The notes: generated by a model not told the origin, from the letters alone. A stretch of DNA of 64,000 bases from Bradyrhizobium mercantei (GCF_001982635.1 NZ_MKFI01000006.1:586582-650581), one strand, 5' to 3'. Positions 49,966-59,397 are shown, numbered from the stretch's first letter. Program-made: numbers and translations.

Positions 49966-50024
49966 GTCCGGCATCGAGACGGTTGCCATTTGACGACATC
50001 GGCCGGACACGTCATTGGAACGCG

Positions 50025-50771
50025 ATGACCTCCCAGGCGACGATCTGGCGCGCGACCGTGCTGACGCTGTTCCCGGACATGTTTCCGGGGCCGCTCGGCG
50101 TGAGCCTGGCCGGCAAGGCGCTGGCTTCAGGCCTCTGGTCGCTGGAGGCGCGCGATATCAGGGCGGCGGCGACCGACAAGCACCGCAGCGTCGACGACAC
50201 GCCGGCCGGCGGCGGCCCTGGCATGGTGCTGCGGGCCGATGTGCTGGCGGCGGCGATCGACGCCGCTGAGATCGCGCCTGACCGCCCACGCCTCCTGATG
50301 AGCCCGCGGGGTCGGCCATTGACCCAGAGCCAGGTCATGGAACTCGCGGCCGGGTCCGGCCCGCTGATCGTGTGCGGCCGTTTCGAGGGCATCGACCAGC
50401 GGGTGATCGAGGCCAGGGGCCTCGAGGAGGTCTCGATCGGCGATTATGTGCTTTCCGGCGGCGAAATCGCCGCGATGGCGCTGATCGACGCCTGTGTCCG
50501 CCTGTTGCCGGGGGTGATGGGCAAACAGGCCTCGGGAACCGAGGAGAGTTTCTCCGAAGGACTACTGGAATACCCCCAATACACCCGCCCGCAGGAGTTC
50601 GAGGGCCGGCAAATCCCGGAAATCCTGATTTCCGGCGACCACGCCAAGGTCGCGGCCTGGCGATTGGCTCAGGCCGAGGCCTTGACGGCGGCCCGGCGGC
50701 CCGACCTCTGGGCCCGGAAGCCCAGCCAAAAACCCGCTCCGCGACGGACAAAAAACAAGACAGACGGGTGA
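50025..50771 (+). CDS. trmD: tRNA (guanosine(37)-N1)-methyltransferase TrmD
   Basis: 248-aa SPOUT methyltransferase making m1G37, which prevents +1 frameshifting. N-terminal LTLFPDMFPGPLG and the trefoil-knot SAM site in SIGDYVLSGGEIAAM are clear. The start at 50025 (MTSQATIWRATV) has GGAA upstream. rplS follows 110 bp later. Separated from its usual partners rpsP-rimM, so it must have its own promoter here. Confidence 0.97.
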   Translation: MTSQATIWRATVLTLFPDMFPGPLGVSLAGKALASGLWSLEARDIRAAATDKHRSVDDTPAGGGPGMVLRADVLAAAIDAAEIAPDRPRLLMSPRGRPLTQSQVMELAAGSGPLIVCGRFEGIDQRVIEARGLEEVSIGDYVLSGGEIAAMALIDACVRLLPGVMGKQASGTEESFSEGLLEYPQYTRPQEFEGRQIPEILISGDHAKVAAWRLAQAEALTAARRPDLWARKPSQKPAPRRTKNKTDG

Positions 50772-50881
50772 CAAACCCTGCGCTTTGCCTTATAGGCACG
50801 GCCTAATCCGCACACGCGCAGGATAGATGGACGTTTGCGCAGCCCCCATACAGGCTGGGCGCGCCGCCGATGGAGATTTCG

Positions 50882-51262
50882 ATGAACCTTATTCAGCAGC
50901 TCGAAAAAGAGCAGTTCGACAAGCTTGCCGCCACCAAGGAAATCCCGGAATTCGGCCCCGGCGATACCGTCATCGTCAACGTGAAGGTGGTCGAAGGCGA
51001 GCGTACCCGCGTGCAGGCCTATGAAGGCGTTTGCATCGGCCGTTCCGGCCAGGGCCTCAACGAGAGCTTCACCGTGCGCAAGATCTCCTACGGCGAAGGC
51101 GTCGAGCGCGTCTTCCCGGTGATGTCGCCGATGATCGACTCGATCAAGGTCGTGCGCCGCGGCAAGGTGCGTCGCGCCAAGCTCTATTACCTGCGCAACC
51201 TGCGCGGCAAGTCGGCCCGCATCGTCGAGAAGCAGGACCGCCAGACCGCGGTCGGCGAGTAA
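50882..51262 (+). CDS. rplS: 50S ribosomal protein L19
   Basis: 126-aa L19. N-terminus MNLIQQLEKEQFDKL; the conserved core GDTVIVNVKVVEGERTRVQ and RRAKLYYLRNLRGKSARI identify it. The ATG at 50882 has GGAG at 50873-50876. A very strong terminator follows at 51291. Confidence 0.98.
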   Translation: MNLIQQLEKEQFDKLAATKEIPEFGPGDTVIVNVKVVEGERTRVQAYEGVCIGRSGQGLNESFTVRKISYGEGVERVFPVMSPMIDSIKVVRRGKVRRAKLYYLRNLRGKSARIVEKQDRQTAVGE

Positions 51263-51290
51263 TCCATCCCGCAAAGGGACGTGACGAAGA

Positions 51291-51316
51291 GCGCGGGGCA
51301 GGCCCCGCGCTTTTTT
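51291..51316 (+). terminator. Intrinsic terminator of trmD-rplS
   Basis: Perfect 8-bp stem GCGCGGGG-CAGG-CCCCGCGC followed by six T residues, 28 bases past the rplS stop. Confidence 0.95.
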
Positions 51317-51607
51317 GTTGCGGCATACCTATCTGACGTGCAGGCCCGCGCATCGATCGATTGTCGCGGGCGCGAGCCCTGTGTTAGAAATTTAGAATGG
51401 TTCCGGATCAAGCAAGCCAGCGCTGCCAGCGCGTCGTGATCGACGATCGCTCGCGGCTGCCCGGCCGCTTCTTCGGGCGCTTCGCGACGTCGGCAACGTC
51501 TGAGCTTAGACGCGCAGCGTAACGCTGCCTGGACGCCTTCGCCTGCTCGCGCGCTCACGACGCGCTCAACGCCATTCACCACTGAATTTCTTCTGGAGCT
51601 GAAGCTC
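51317..51607 (+). other. leuC leader region
   Basis: The rplS-leuC gap is 345 bp in all; this is the part after the terminator. It holds no supported gene. TTTAGAA-TGG-TTC at 51391-51403 resembles the left half of an Irr/ICE box. A 41-codon frame starts at 51397 (ATG) and ends at 51522, but it lacks an SD and Leu-codon enrichment, so a classical leucine attenuator peptide is not supported. A small hairpin GCAGCG-TAA-CGCTGC surrounds its stop codon. A purine-rich CTGGAGCTGAAG precedes the leuC ATG. Confidence 0.45.
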
Positions 51608-53014
<1,407 letters not shown>

Positions 53015-53035
53015 GCGAAGTTTTCGCCTCAAGCT

Positions 53036-53058
53036 CGAGCCGTTTCGGAAACGGCTCG
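53036..53058 (+). terminator. Hairpin downstream of leuC
   Basis: Perfect 10-bp stem CGAGCCGTTT-CGG-AAACGGCTCG, 21 bases past leuC. Only TT follows, so termination would be weak. Confidence 0.4.
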
Positions 53059-53081
53059 TTAACGGGGCGCCCGCACACTAC

Positions 53082-53111
53082 CTCCTTGCGAAAACAAGCC
53101 TTCGCAAGGAG
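53082..53111 (+). promoter_or_regulatory. Hairpin hiding the Shine-Dalgarno sequence of the 53120 gene
   Basis: CTCCTTGCGAA (53082-53092), an 8-base loop, then TTCGCAAGGAG (53101-53111): an 11-bp perfect stem. Its right arm contains the SD AAGGAG, eight bases before the GTG, and its left arm contains the exact anti-SD CTCCTT. Folded RNA would mask the ribosome-binding site, as in RNA thermometers or other translational switches. Confidence 0.6.
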
Positions 53112-53119
53112 CGTGTGCC

Positions 53120-53329
53120 GTGGCCGATAAACCCGAATTCGTCGACATGATCAGCGACGCGACGCGCCAGAAGCGCCGTCGTGCAGTCACGCGCATCATT
53201 GATCCGCTTCCGGAGGTGAAGGAGACCTCGCGCCTCAGCCACTGGCCGCCGGACCGCTGGACGCAATGGCGGATCGAAAACCTGACGCCGTGGAAGATCA
53301 AGCCCTGGAAGCTGAAGAACTGGGACTAG
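53120..53329 (+). CDS. Small hypothetical protein, Trp/Lys-rich C-terminus
   Basis: 69-aa basic protein; I recognise no family. The N-terminal half is charged (DATRQKRRRAVTR); the C-terminal half is rich in Trp/Pro/Lys (HWPPDRWTQWRIENL, then TPWKIKPWKLKNWD). No signal peptide or membrane helix. GTG start with a perfect AAGGAG SD sequestered in a hairpin, which argues for real, controlled translation. Could be membrane-associated through its tryptophans. Confidence 0.65.
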   Translation: MADKPEFVDMISDATRQKRRRAVTRIIDPLPEVKETSRLSHWPPDRWTQWRIENLTPWKIKPWKLKNWD

Positions 53330-53395
53330 CCCGCTCTCCAGCGAGAACGATCTGACAAAACGGGCGCCGCTTGGCGCCCGTTGCCATTTCAGGCC

Positions 53396-53944
53396 TTACC
53401 AATAGCCATACGGCCGCCAATGATGACGGTGGTGCCACCATGGGCGGCAGATCCGGCGCGGCCCGTAATAGGTCCAGACGACCCGGCAGCGGCGGTGATG
53501 GTAATAGGCCGGGTAATAGTAGGACGATCCATAGAAGTAGCGCCGGTGATGGAAGTGCCGGCGGTAGCCGTAGCGGTAACCGCCGCCATAGAAGCGGTGA
53601 TAGCCGCCGTAGTGTCGATGGAAGCCGCCATAGCGATAGCCGCCGCCATGGAAGCCGCGGAAACCGCCGCCGTGGAAGCCACCGCGGTGAAATCCGCCAC
53701 CATGGAAGCCGCCGCCACGGAAACCACCGCCGTGAAAACCTCCACCACCGTGGCCGCCGCCACCGCCATGTCGAACCTGGGTCGTCATGGCATCGGTCGC
53801 AAATTTGGCCGCAGGCGCTGTGCCCGGGCTCGCCAGCGACAGCGCGTCGGCGCGTTGCTGCGAGGCGATCGACAATGCGAAGACCGCAGCCGCCGCGACG
53901 CCGAGACGGCGCACCAGTCCGCGCCGCAAAGTGCTCTCCTTCAT
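53396..53944 (-). CDS. Secreted Gly/His/Tyr-rich protein
   Basis: 182-aa exported low-complexity protein. Signal peptide about residues 1-35 (ends ADA). After LSLASPGTAPAAKFATDAMT and TTQVRHG come many GGGFHGGG-type repeats, then a Tyr/His/Arg-rich part (GGYRYGYRRHFHH, YYPAYYHHRR) and a C-terminal tail with two Cys (RRCRVVW, RRICRPWW). The start at 53944 has GGGAGGT at ideal spacing. Shares the SLAxPGTA...TTQVRxG segment with the small protein at 56891. Function unknown; metal binding or a cell-envelope role is possible. Confidence 0.78.
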   Translation of the reverse strand: MKESTLRRGLVRRLGVAAAAVFALSIASQQRADALSLASPGTAPAAKFATDAMTTQVRHGGGGGHGGGGFHGGGFRGGGFHGGGFHRGGFHGGGFRGFHGGGYRYGGFHRHYGGYHRFYGGGYRYGYRRHFHHRRYFYGSSYYYPAYYHHRRCRVVWTYYGPRRICRPWWHHRHHWRPYGYW

Positions 53945-54097
53945 CTCTGAACCTCCCTGGCAACAGCAATGACAGCCGCGCTGCATGGCAGGCGGTCTCA
54001 TTGCGTTCATTGCAGTCGCTCCCGGCATGACGCTAAAAATGCGCGACTGAATGCGCCATGAACGCGCAACGCGCATGCGACGAAAAGTCCGGAGGGA

Positions 54098-54397
54098 ATG
54101 CCAGTGACTGTCTATGTGATCGTGCAACTGAAGATGACCGATCGCGCCGCCTATGATCGGTACCAGGCGCGCTTCTTCGCCGTGTTCAGGAAATTCAACG
54201 GACGGCTGCTGTCGGCCGACGAGCAGCCTGCGGTGCTCGAAGGCAGCTGGGATCGCGACAAGCTGGTGCTGATGTCGTTCCCTGACGAAGCTGCATTCCG
54301 CGCCTGGTCGGAATCGCCCGAATACGTCGAGATCTCCAGGGACCGCAAGGCCGGCGCGCAGGGCATCGTGCTGCTGGCGAAGGGGTTTACACCCTGA
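54098..54397 (+). CDS. DUF1330 domain-containing protein
   Basis: 99-aa protein of the DUF1330 family, a dimeric alpha/beta-barrel (ferredoxin-like) fold. VYVIVQLKMTDRAAYDRY at the N-terminus and AFRAWSESPEYVEISRDR near the C-terminus are typical. A purine-rich CCGGAGGGAATGCC precedes the start; ATG at 54098. No known substrate. Confidence 0.88.
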   Translation: MPVTVYVIVQLKMTDRAAYDRYQARFFAVFRKFNGRLLSADEQPAVLEGSWDRDKLVLMSFPDEAAFRAWSESPEYVEISRDRKAGAQGIVLLAKGFTP

Positions 54398-54593
54398 TGC
54401 CGTCAACCGGTTACCGCGTGAACCCTTTGCTAAGGGTTGGTGGCTAGGGTTAACGGACAATCAATCAGAAAATTCAGGACTACTTCGGTTTCCGTGACGT
54501 GGCCAGCAGGCCAGGTCGCGGCATCGCGTCCTCACATGTGGCTCGTCGGCCGGTGGACCGGTGGATTTCAGCAGCATGATCGTGGGACCAGAA

Positions 54594-56291
54594 ATGACTT
54601 TCAAGTTTCAGAATTTGCCCATCATCGCCAAGATCGCGGTACCCGCGGCCATCGTCGCCCTGGTCGCGATCGGCATCGTCGTGGAGGCCTCGCTGGCTCT
54701 GAGCCAGTTGTCGGTGACCGCGTCCGGCCTCGTGGACGGCAACGCCCGGCGCGTGGAGTACAGCCTCGAAGCCGAGAGCAATTTCAACAGCGCCGCCGTC
54801 AGCGAGAAGAATGTCATCCTCTCTGCCTCCGACACCAAGGCGATCGCCTCCAACATCGAAGCCTACACCAGGGCGACGGATGCGACGCTTGCCGCCGTCG
54901 ACCGCCTGGCGTCGGTCACGGCTGACGCCGCGCAGCATCAGCTGATCGAGACGCTGCGCCGCGCGGTCAAGGACCGCCGCGAGGCCAGCGCCAAGGTGTT
55001 CGAGCTGGTGACCGCGGGCAAGCTCGAGGATGCCTTCGCTTATTCGCGCAACGTCGCGGCCAAGCATCGCCAGACCGCGATGGAGGCCGTCGCGAGCCTG
55101 ATCGATGCCAATGTGAAGGGCATGCAGGCCGCGCGCGACCAGGGCATCGCAACCGCCGACCAGACCCGCCTGCTGCTGCTGTTCGGCGCCGCAGCCGGGC
55201 TGCTCTGCGCGTTCACGATCCTGGCCTGGATCGCGTTCAGCCAGATCGCGCGGCCGCTGTCGCACATGACGGAGGAGATGACGAAGCTCGCCGAGGGTGA
55301 TCTCGACATCGCCGTCGTCGGCGACGACAGGAGCGACGAGGTCGGCGGCCTCGCCAAATCGCTGCGCGTGTTCAAGGAGAACGCGATCACGGCGCGCCGC
55401 CTCGAAGCCGAACAGCGCGAGGAGCAGTTGCGCAAGGAGGCCCGGCAGCGCGCCGTCGAGGGTCACATCGCGACCTTCGATCATCAGATCTCGGAGGCGC
55501 TGAATGCCCTGACCGCAGCCTCGACCGAGATGCACGCGACCGCCGGCAGCATGTCGACCACCGCGGAGGAAACCAGCCGGCAGGCAACCTTCGTCGCGAC
55601 CGCATCCAACGAAGCCTCGGCCAATGTCCAGACCGTTGCGGTCGCGACCGAGGAGTTGCACGCCTCGATCAGCGAGATCACGCGGCAGGTGACGCAGGCG
55701 GCGCAGACGGCAAGAGCGGCGGTGGACGAGACCGACCGCACCAACGCGACCATCGAGAGCCTTGCTTCGGCGGCGCAACGGATCGGCGAAGTGGTCTCGC
55801 TGATCCAGAACATCGCATCGCAGACCAATCTGCTGGCACTGAACGCAACGATCGAGGCGGCGCGCGCCGGCGAGTCCGGAAAGGGCTTTGCGGTCGTCGC
55901 CAATGAGGTGAAGGCGCTCGCCACCCAGACCGCCAAGGCGACAGAGGACATCTCCTCCCAGATCGCGGCGATCCAGCAGGAAACCGGCCAGGCCGTCGAT
56001 GCGATCCGGACGATCGGCGGCACCATCGGGCGCATGAGCGAAATCGCGGCGGCGATCTCTGCCGCGGTCGAGCAGCAGAGCGCTGCAACCCGCGACATCG
56101 CGAAGAACATCCAGGAAGTCTCGCGCGGCACCAGCGAGGTGTCAGCCAATGTCGGCAGCGTCAACGAGGCCGCCACTGAAACCGGATCGGCGGCCACGCA
56201 GGTGCTGACGGCCGCCGACGATCTCAGTCATCAGTCGGCCACGCTGCGCAGCAACGTCAACGCATTCCTGGACAAGATCCGCGCGGCCTGA
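54594..56291 (+). CDS. Methyl-accepting chemotaxis protein
   Basis: 565-aa chemoreceptor. Membrane helix 1 at about 12-32 (AVPAAIVALVAIGIVV), a helical periplasmic domain to about 190, helix 2 at about 195-218, HAMP at about 219-270, and a signalling domain with the invariant tip NLLALNATIEAARAGE then GKGFAVVANEVKALA. No C-terminal CheR-tethering pentapeptide. The start at 54594 (MTFKFQNLP) is preferred; a GTG at 54561 would add eleven residues. No chemotaxis genes are nearby, so it is an orphan receptor. Ligand unknown. Confidence 0.93.
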   Translation: MTFKFQNLPIIAKIAVPAAIVALVAIGIVVEASLALSQLSVTASGLVDGNARRVEYSLEAESNFNSAAVSEKNVILSASDTKAIASNIEAYTRATDATLAAVDRLASVTADAAQHQLIETLRRAVKDRREASAKVFELVTAGKLEDAFAYSRNVAAKHRQTAMEAVASLIDANVKGMQAARDQGIATADQTRLLLLFGAAAGLLCAFTILAWIAFSQIARPLSHMTEEMTKLAEGDLDIAVVGDDRSDEVGGLAKSLRVFKENAITARRLEAEQREEQLRKEARQRAVEGHIATFDHQISEALNALTAASTEMHATAGSMSTTAEETSRQATFVATASNEASANVQTVAVATEELHASISEITRQVTQAAQTARAAVDETDRTNATIESLASAAQRIGEVVSLIQNIASQTNLLALNATIEAARAGESGKGFAVVANEVKALATQTAKATEDISSQIAAIQQETGQAVDAIRTIGGTIGRMSEIAAAISAAVEQQSAATRDIAKNIQEVSRGTSEVSANVGSVNEAATETGSAATQVLTAADDLSHQSATLRSNVNAFLDKIRAA

Positions 56292-56390
56292 CCGGATCAG
56301 GCGGCATCTGCTTGTGAAGGGCGGCGCCCGGTGATCGGAGCCGCCCTTTCGCTTACCATGGTGACGTCGCGCGCAACGCGGCGAGACGCA

Positions 56391-56765
56391 TTACCAGAAC
56401 GGACCGAACCCGAAGCCAAAGGTGAACGGCGCCGGCGCGACATACGGATACGGCCGATAGTAATAAGGCCGCCCGTAATAATAGGAGCCGTACGGCCGAT
56501 AATAGGAATAGGGCCGGTAGTACGGCCGGTAATAAGGCCGGTAGCCGTGGTGATAGTGGTGGCGATGGTAATGGTGATGATGGCGCTGGGCGCTGAAGTC
56601 GGTCGCCTTGCCCGCCTGCCCCTGTGGTGTCGCGGCCCGCGGCTTGGCTTGAGATTTGGCCTGAGATTCGGCTTGAGGCTTGGCCGACGCCGCGGCGGTT
56701 GCCGATGCCGGCGCCGTCAATGCGAATGCACAAGCGACAGCGGCAACACCGATCCATCTCGTCAT
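56391..56765 (-). CDS. Secreted His/Tyr/Arg/Pro-rich protein
   Basis: 124-aa exported low-complexity protein. Signal peptide about residues 1-25; an Ala/Lys/Gln-rich segment (AESQAKSQAKPRA) follows. Then comes a His tract (QRHHHHYHRHHYHHG) and repeated YRPYYRPYYRPYSYYRPYG units, ending in APFTFGFGFGPFW. The start at 56765 has GGAG seven bases upstream. No catalytic motif. Similar short proteins are common near envelope genes in Bradyrhizobium. Confidence 0.72.
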   Translation of the reverse strand: MTRWIGVAAVACAFALTAPASATAAASAKPQAESQAKSQAKPRAATPQGQAGKATDFSAQRHHHHYHRHHYHHGYRPYYRPYYRPYSYYRPYGSYYYGRPYYYRPYPYVAPAPFTFGFGFGPFW

Positions 56766-56890
56766 GATCAACTCCTGCAGATTTCGATTGATATCGTCTC
56801 GCGCGCGAATCTGCCGGTTTGGTGGCTGAGAACGACAACAGGCCCGCTGCTCACGGGCCTGTGTCTCAACTGCGCTGATACGCCGCGCGA

Positions 56891-57127
56891 TCAGTGGCGC
56901 CAGTGGCGACGATGGCCCCAGCCACGGTGATGTCCGCGACCCCAGCCACGATGCCAGCCATGACCATGACCATAGCGCACCTGCGTGGTCGCCTGGTTCG
57001 CGTTGTCCTGAACCGTTGCGGCGGTGCCTGGAGTCGCAAGCGACATCGCGTTCGCACGCTCGCCGGGCGCCGCTAAAACCAGCACGGCACCGACGGCCGC
57101 GAGCCCCAGAACCTTCATCACCTTCAT
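56891..57127 (-). CDS. Small secreted Gly/His/Arg-rich protein
   Basis: 78-aa exported protein. The signal peptide is residues 1-26 (ends ANA), followed by MSLATPGTAATV, QATTQVRYG and a C-terminal GHGWHRGWGRGHHRGWG-type tail. The SLATPGTA...TTQVRYG segment matches SLASPGTA...TTQVRHG in the 53396 protein, so the two are related. SD AAGGAG at good spacing before the ATG. Function unknown. Confidence 0.74.
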   Translation of the reverse strand: MKVMKVLGLAAVGAVLVLAAPGERANAMSLATPGTAATVQDNANQATTQVRYGHGHGWHRGWGRGHHRGWGHRRHWRH

Positions 57128-57381
57128 GAGTTGTCTCCTTGATCCCTTGATGTCACGTCTCGCAACGACGATTCGGTTTGAATCGACCCCCGTTACCGCG
57201 ACGCAGATCGCAAACAGAATGCGGACGACGTGAATGGGATGTGAATGACTGCGCCACGATCATGAATGCCTCCGGCCGCGCTCAGGTTCCGGCACAGCCG
57301 CAGGAATTTTTCGTGTCAATGCGTAAAACCGGCATAGACTATGGTCGTATGTTGTGAGGTGCCTCTCGCAGGAGATCGCCG

Positions 57382-57600
57382 ATGACACGACAAGACGCGT
57401 GCAAATTGTCAGCGCTCGGCGCGGCAGCGCTCACTGGTTCCATGATTTCAATTGGTGCCGCGCTCGCCTCGCAAGGTCCGGGCGGCGGCATGGGGACCGC
57501 AAGCCATCTCACACAGGTGCTGATGGCGATCATGGTCTATGGCACGACGGGGGTGATCGCAGCCGCCGCGCTGATCGGCGCTGAGCGCCGACACAACTAG
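57382..57600 (+). CDS. Small two-helix membrane protein
   Basis: 72-aa protein with two hydrophobic segments (ALGAAALTGSMISIGAALA and VLMAIMVYGTTGVIAAAALIG) joined by a Gly-rich loop, and a basic C-terminus. GGAG eight bases before the ATG supports translation. No family recognised. Confidence 0.62.
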   Translation: MTRQDACKLSALGAAALTGSMISIGAALASQGPGGGMGTASHLTQVLMAIMVYGTTGVIAAAALIGAERRHN

Positions 57601-57639
57601 AGCACGATGGATTAGGTCGAGCGGCGACGGCGCCGCACT

Positions 57640-57786
57640 CCCTCGCCCCGTTCTTACGGGGAGAGGGTTGGGGTGAGGGGCCGTCTCCGCACATGCGGTG
57701 ACAGATGCGATTGCGGAGACTCCCCCTCACCCGAAACGCATCTGACGATGCGTTCCGACCTCTCCCCGCACGCGGGGCGAGGTGAA
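57640..57786. repeat. Palindromic repeat (CCTCTCCCC family), copy C
   Basis: Left end CCCTCGCCCCGTTCTTACGG followed by GGAGAGGG; right end CCTCTCCCCGCACGCGGGGC followed by GAGG. Inner arms are GGGTGAGGGGCCGTCTCCGC and GCGGAGACTCCCCCTCACCC. It lies between two convergent small genes. Confidence 0.78.
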
Positions 57787-57819
57787 GCAGAGTCGTCACT
57801 CGATTTGAAGGAAAATTTT

Positions 57820-58146
57820 CTAGCCCGGCCGCCAGAAGCAATTCATGCGCGGCGTGATCACGGTACCGCTCGGCCGGTGCTCCTGCACATAGGTCGCGGT
57901 GCAGTCGCGCACGGCGTTCGGGCCGGGATTGTAGCGCGGGATCACATCGGGTTCCCAATGATCGGGCCGGGACCGGTAGATCGGCACGCGCTTCAGATGG
58001 CGGCGCTCGACGACGCGCTCGCGCACGACCGGCTCCGCCTGACCGATGCGCGCTTCAGCCGCCGCGCTCTGTGCACGCGCCTCTGTCGCCGGAAGCAAGA
58101 GCCCGACTGCTACAGCCAACAGCGCTGCCGCCACGATCCGTTTCAT
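57820..58146 (-). CDS. Small secreted hypothetical protein
   Basis: 108-aa exported protein. Signal peptide about residues 1-26 (LLAVAVGLLLPATEARAQ); the mature part is rich in Arg and Val (VVRERVVERRHLKRVPIYR), then PDHWEPDVIPRYNPGPNAVRD, with two Cys (RDCTATY, MNCFWRPG) that could form a disulfide. The start at 58146 (MKRIVAAAL) is preferred to codons upstream. No family recognised. Confidence 0.7.
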   Translation of the reverse strand: MKRIVAAALLAVAVGLLLPATEARAQSAAAEARIGQAEPVVRERVVERRHLKRVPIYRSRPDHWEPDVIPRYNPGPNAVRDCTATYVQEHRPSGTVITPRMNCFWRPG

Positions 58147-58259
58147 CACGCCACCCAAGCCCCATCCTTGAGCATAAATCTTGGGCGCACGGTCTCCCAT
58201 TGCGCCGCCGAGGTCAACTGCGCTGGCGCCACCGACAGCACTCGCGCTAAAGGAGTGTC

Positions 58260-58658
58260 ATGTGGACCACAGAAAAAGCCCCCTCGCTCGCCGAGATGGA
58301 GGCCATGGCGCACGAGGTTTTCGAGCGCCTGCCCAGGACGTTCCGGGCCCTCTGCGAGGGCCTGATCATCCGTGTCGACGACTTCCCGACCGACGAGGTG
58401 CTCGACGAGATGCAGGCCGAGAGCGAGTTCGACCTGCTCGGCCTGTTCCAGGGCGTCGGCCTGCCGCAGCAGAGCCTCGGCGACGTGGCCCGGCTGCCCA
58501 ACATGGTCTGGCTCTACCGCCGGCCGATCCTGGACTATTGGGCGGAGCACGACGAGACCCTCGGCCACATCGTCCGCCACGTGCTGATCCATGAGATTGG
58601 GCACCATTTCGGCCTCTCGGACGCGGATATGGAGGCGATTGAGGCCGCCGCGGGCTAG
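58260..58658 (+). CDS. Zincin-like metallopeptidase family protein
   Basis: 132-aa protein of the small zincin family (formerly DUF1025, PF06262). HEIGHHFGLSD near the C-terminus supplies the HExxH zinc-site His residues, Glu and downstream Asp. An acidic region DDFPTDEVLDEM is typical. AAGGAG precedes the ATG closely. Cytosolic; substrate unknown. Located 87 bp before leuD on the same strand, possibly co-transcribed. Confidence 0.9.
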   Translation: MWTTEKAPSLAEMEAMAHEVFERLPRTFRALCEGLIIRVDDFPTDEVLDEMQAESEFDLLGLFQGVGLPQQSLGDVARLPNMVWLYRRPILDYWAEHDETLGHIVRHVLIHEIGHHFGLSDADMEAIEAAAG

Positions 58659-58745
58659 CCTTGCAGAAATGGCCCTTTTACCGCTGTCACATTCGCGATA
58701 AACATCCGGCCCGTATCCCCTATTTTTTGCCCGGGAAGAGCACAG

Positions 58746-59348
58746 ATGGACAAGTTCACCACGCTGGAAGGCGTCGCGGCACCGCTGAAGATCATCAATG
58801 TCGACACCGACATGATCATTCCGAAGCAGTACCTCAAGACCATCAAGCGCACCGGCCTTGGCAAGGGGCTTTTCTCCGAGCAGCGCTACAAGGATGACGG
58901 CAGCGAGAACCCCGATTTCGTCCTCAACCAGTCCGCCTATCGCAACGCGAAGGTGCTGGTCGCCGGCGACAATTTCGGCTGCGGCTCGAGCCGCGAACAC
59001 GCGCCCTGGGCGCTGCTCGACTTCGGCATCCGCTGCGTGATCTCGACCTCGTTCGGCGACATCTTCTACAACAACTGCTTCAAGAACGGCATCCTGCCGA
59101 TCCGCGTGTCGCAGGAGGATCTCGACAAGCTGTTCGACGATGCCGAGCGCGGCGCCAACGCGACGCTGACCATCGACCTCCCCAACCAGGAGATCCGCGG
59201 CCCCGACGGCGGCAAGGTCAAGTTCGAGATCGATCCGTTCCGCAAGCACTGCCTGATCAACGGCCTCGACGACATCGGCCTGACGATGGAGAAGAAGACG
59301 TCGATCGACAGTTACGAGGCCAAGCTCAAGGAGCGCGCCTGGGCTTGA
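58746..59348 (+). CDS. leuD: 3-isopropylmalate dehydratase small subunit
   Basis: 200-aa small subunit of isopropylmalate isomerase; pairs with LeuC. N-terminus DKFTTLEGVAAPLKIINVDT, TDMIIPKQYLKT, and the substrate loop AGDNFGCGSSREHAPWAL. GGGAAGAG lies upstream of the ATG. A good terminator follows. Separated from leuC by 5.7 kb of accessory genes. Confidence 0.97.
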   Translation: MDKFTTLEGVAAPLKIINVDTDMIIPKQYLKTIKRTGLGKGLFSEQRYKDDGSENPDFVLNQSAYRNAKVLVAGDNFGCGSSREHAPWALLDFGIRCVISTSFGDIFYNNCFKNGILPIRVSQEDLDKLFDDAERGANATLTIDLPNQEIRGPDGGKVKFEIDPFRKHCLINGLDDIGLTMEKKTSIDSYEAKLKERAWA

Positions 59349-59368
59349 GGCTTTAGCGTATCATCGCG

Positions 59369-59397
59369 CCCCGGTGCCGTCAGGCGCCGGGGTTTTT
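59369..59397 (+). terminator. Intrinsic terminator of leuD
   Basis: Stem CCCCGGTGCC-GTCA-GGCGCCGGGG (ten pairs, one T-G wobble) followed by TTTTT, 20 bases past the leuD stop. Confidence 0.9.

Noticed and set aside
51397..51522. 41-codon frame as a leucine attenuator peptide before leuC
   Set aside because: Only two Leu codons, no SD, and no terminator/antiterminator pair with a T-run follows.
54561..54593. GTG at 54561 as start of the chemoreceptor
   Set aside because: The added residues are not hydrophobic or conserved, and the membrane helix sits at a normal distance from the ATG at 54594.
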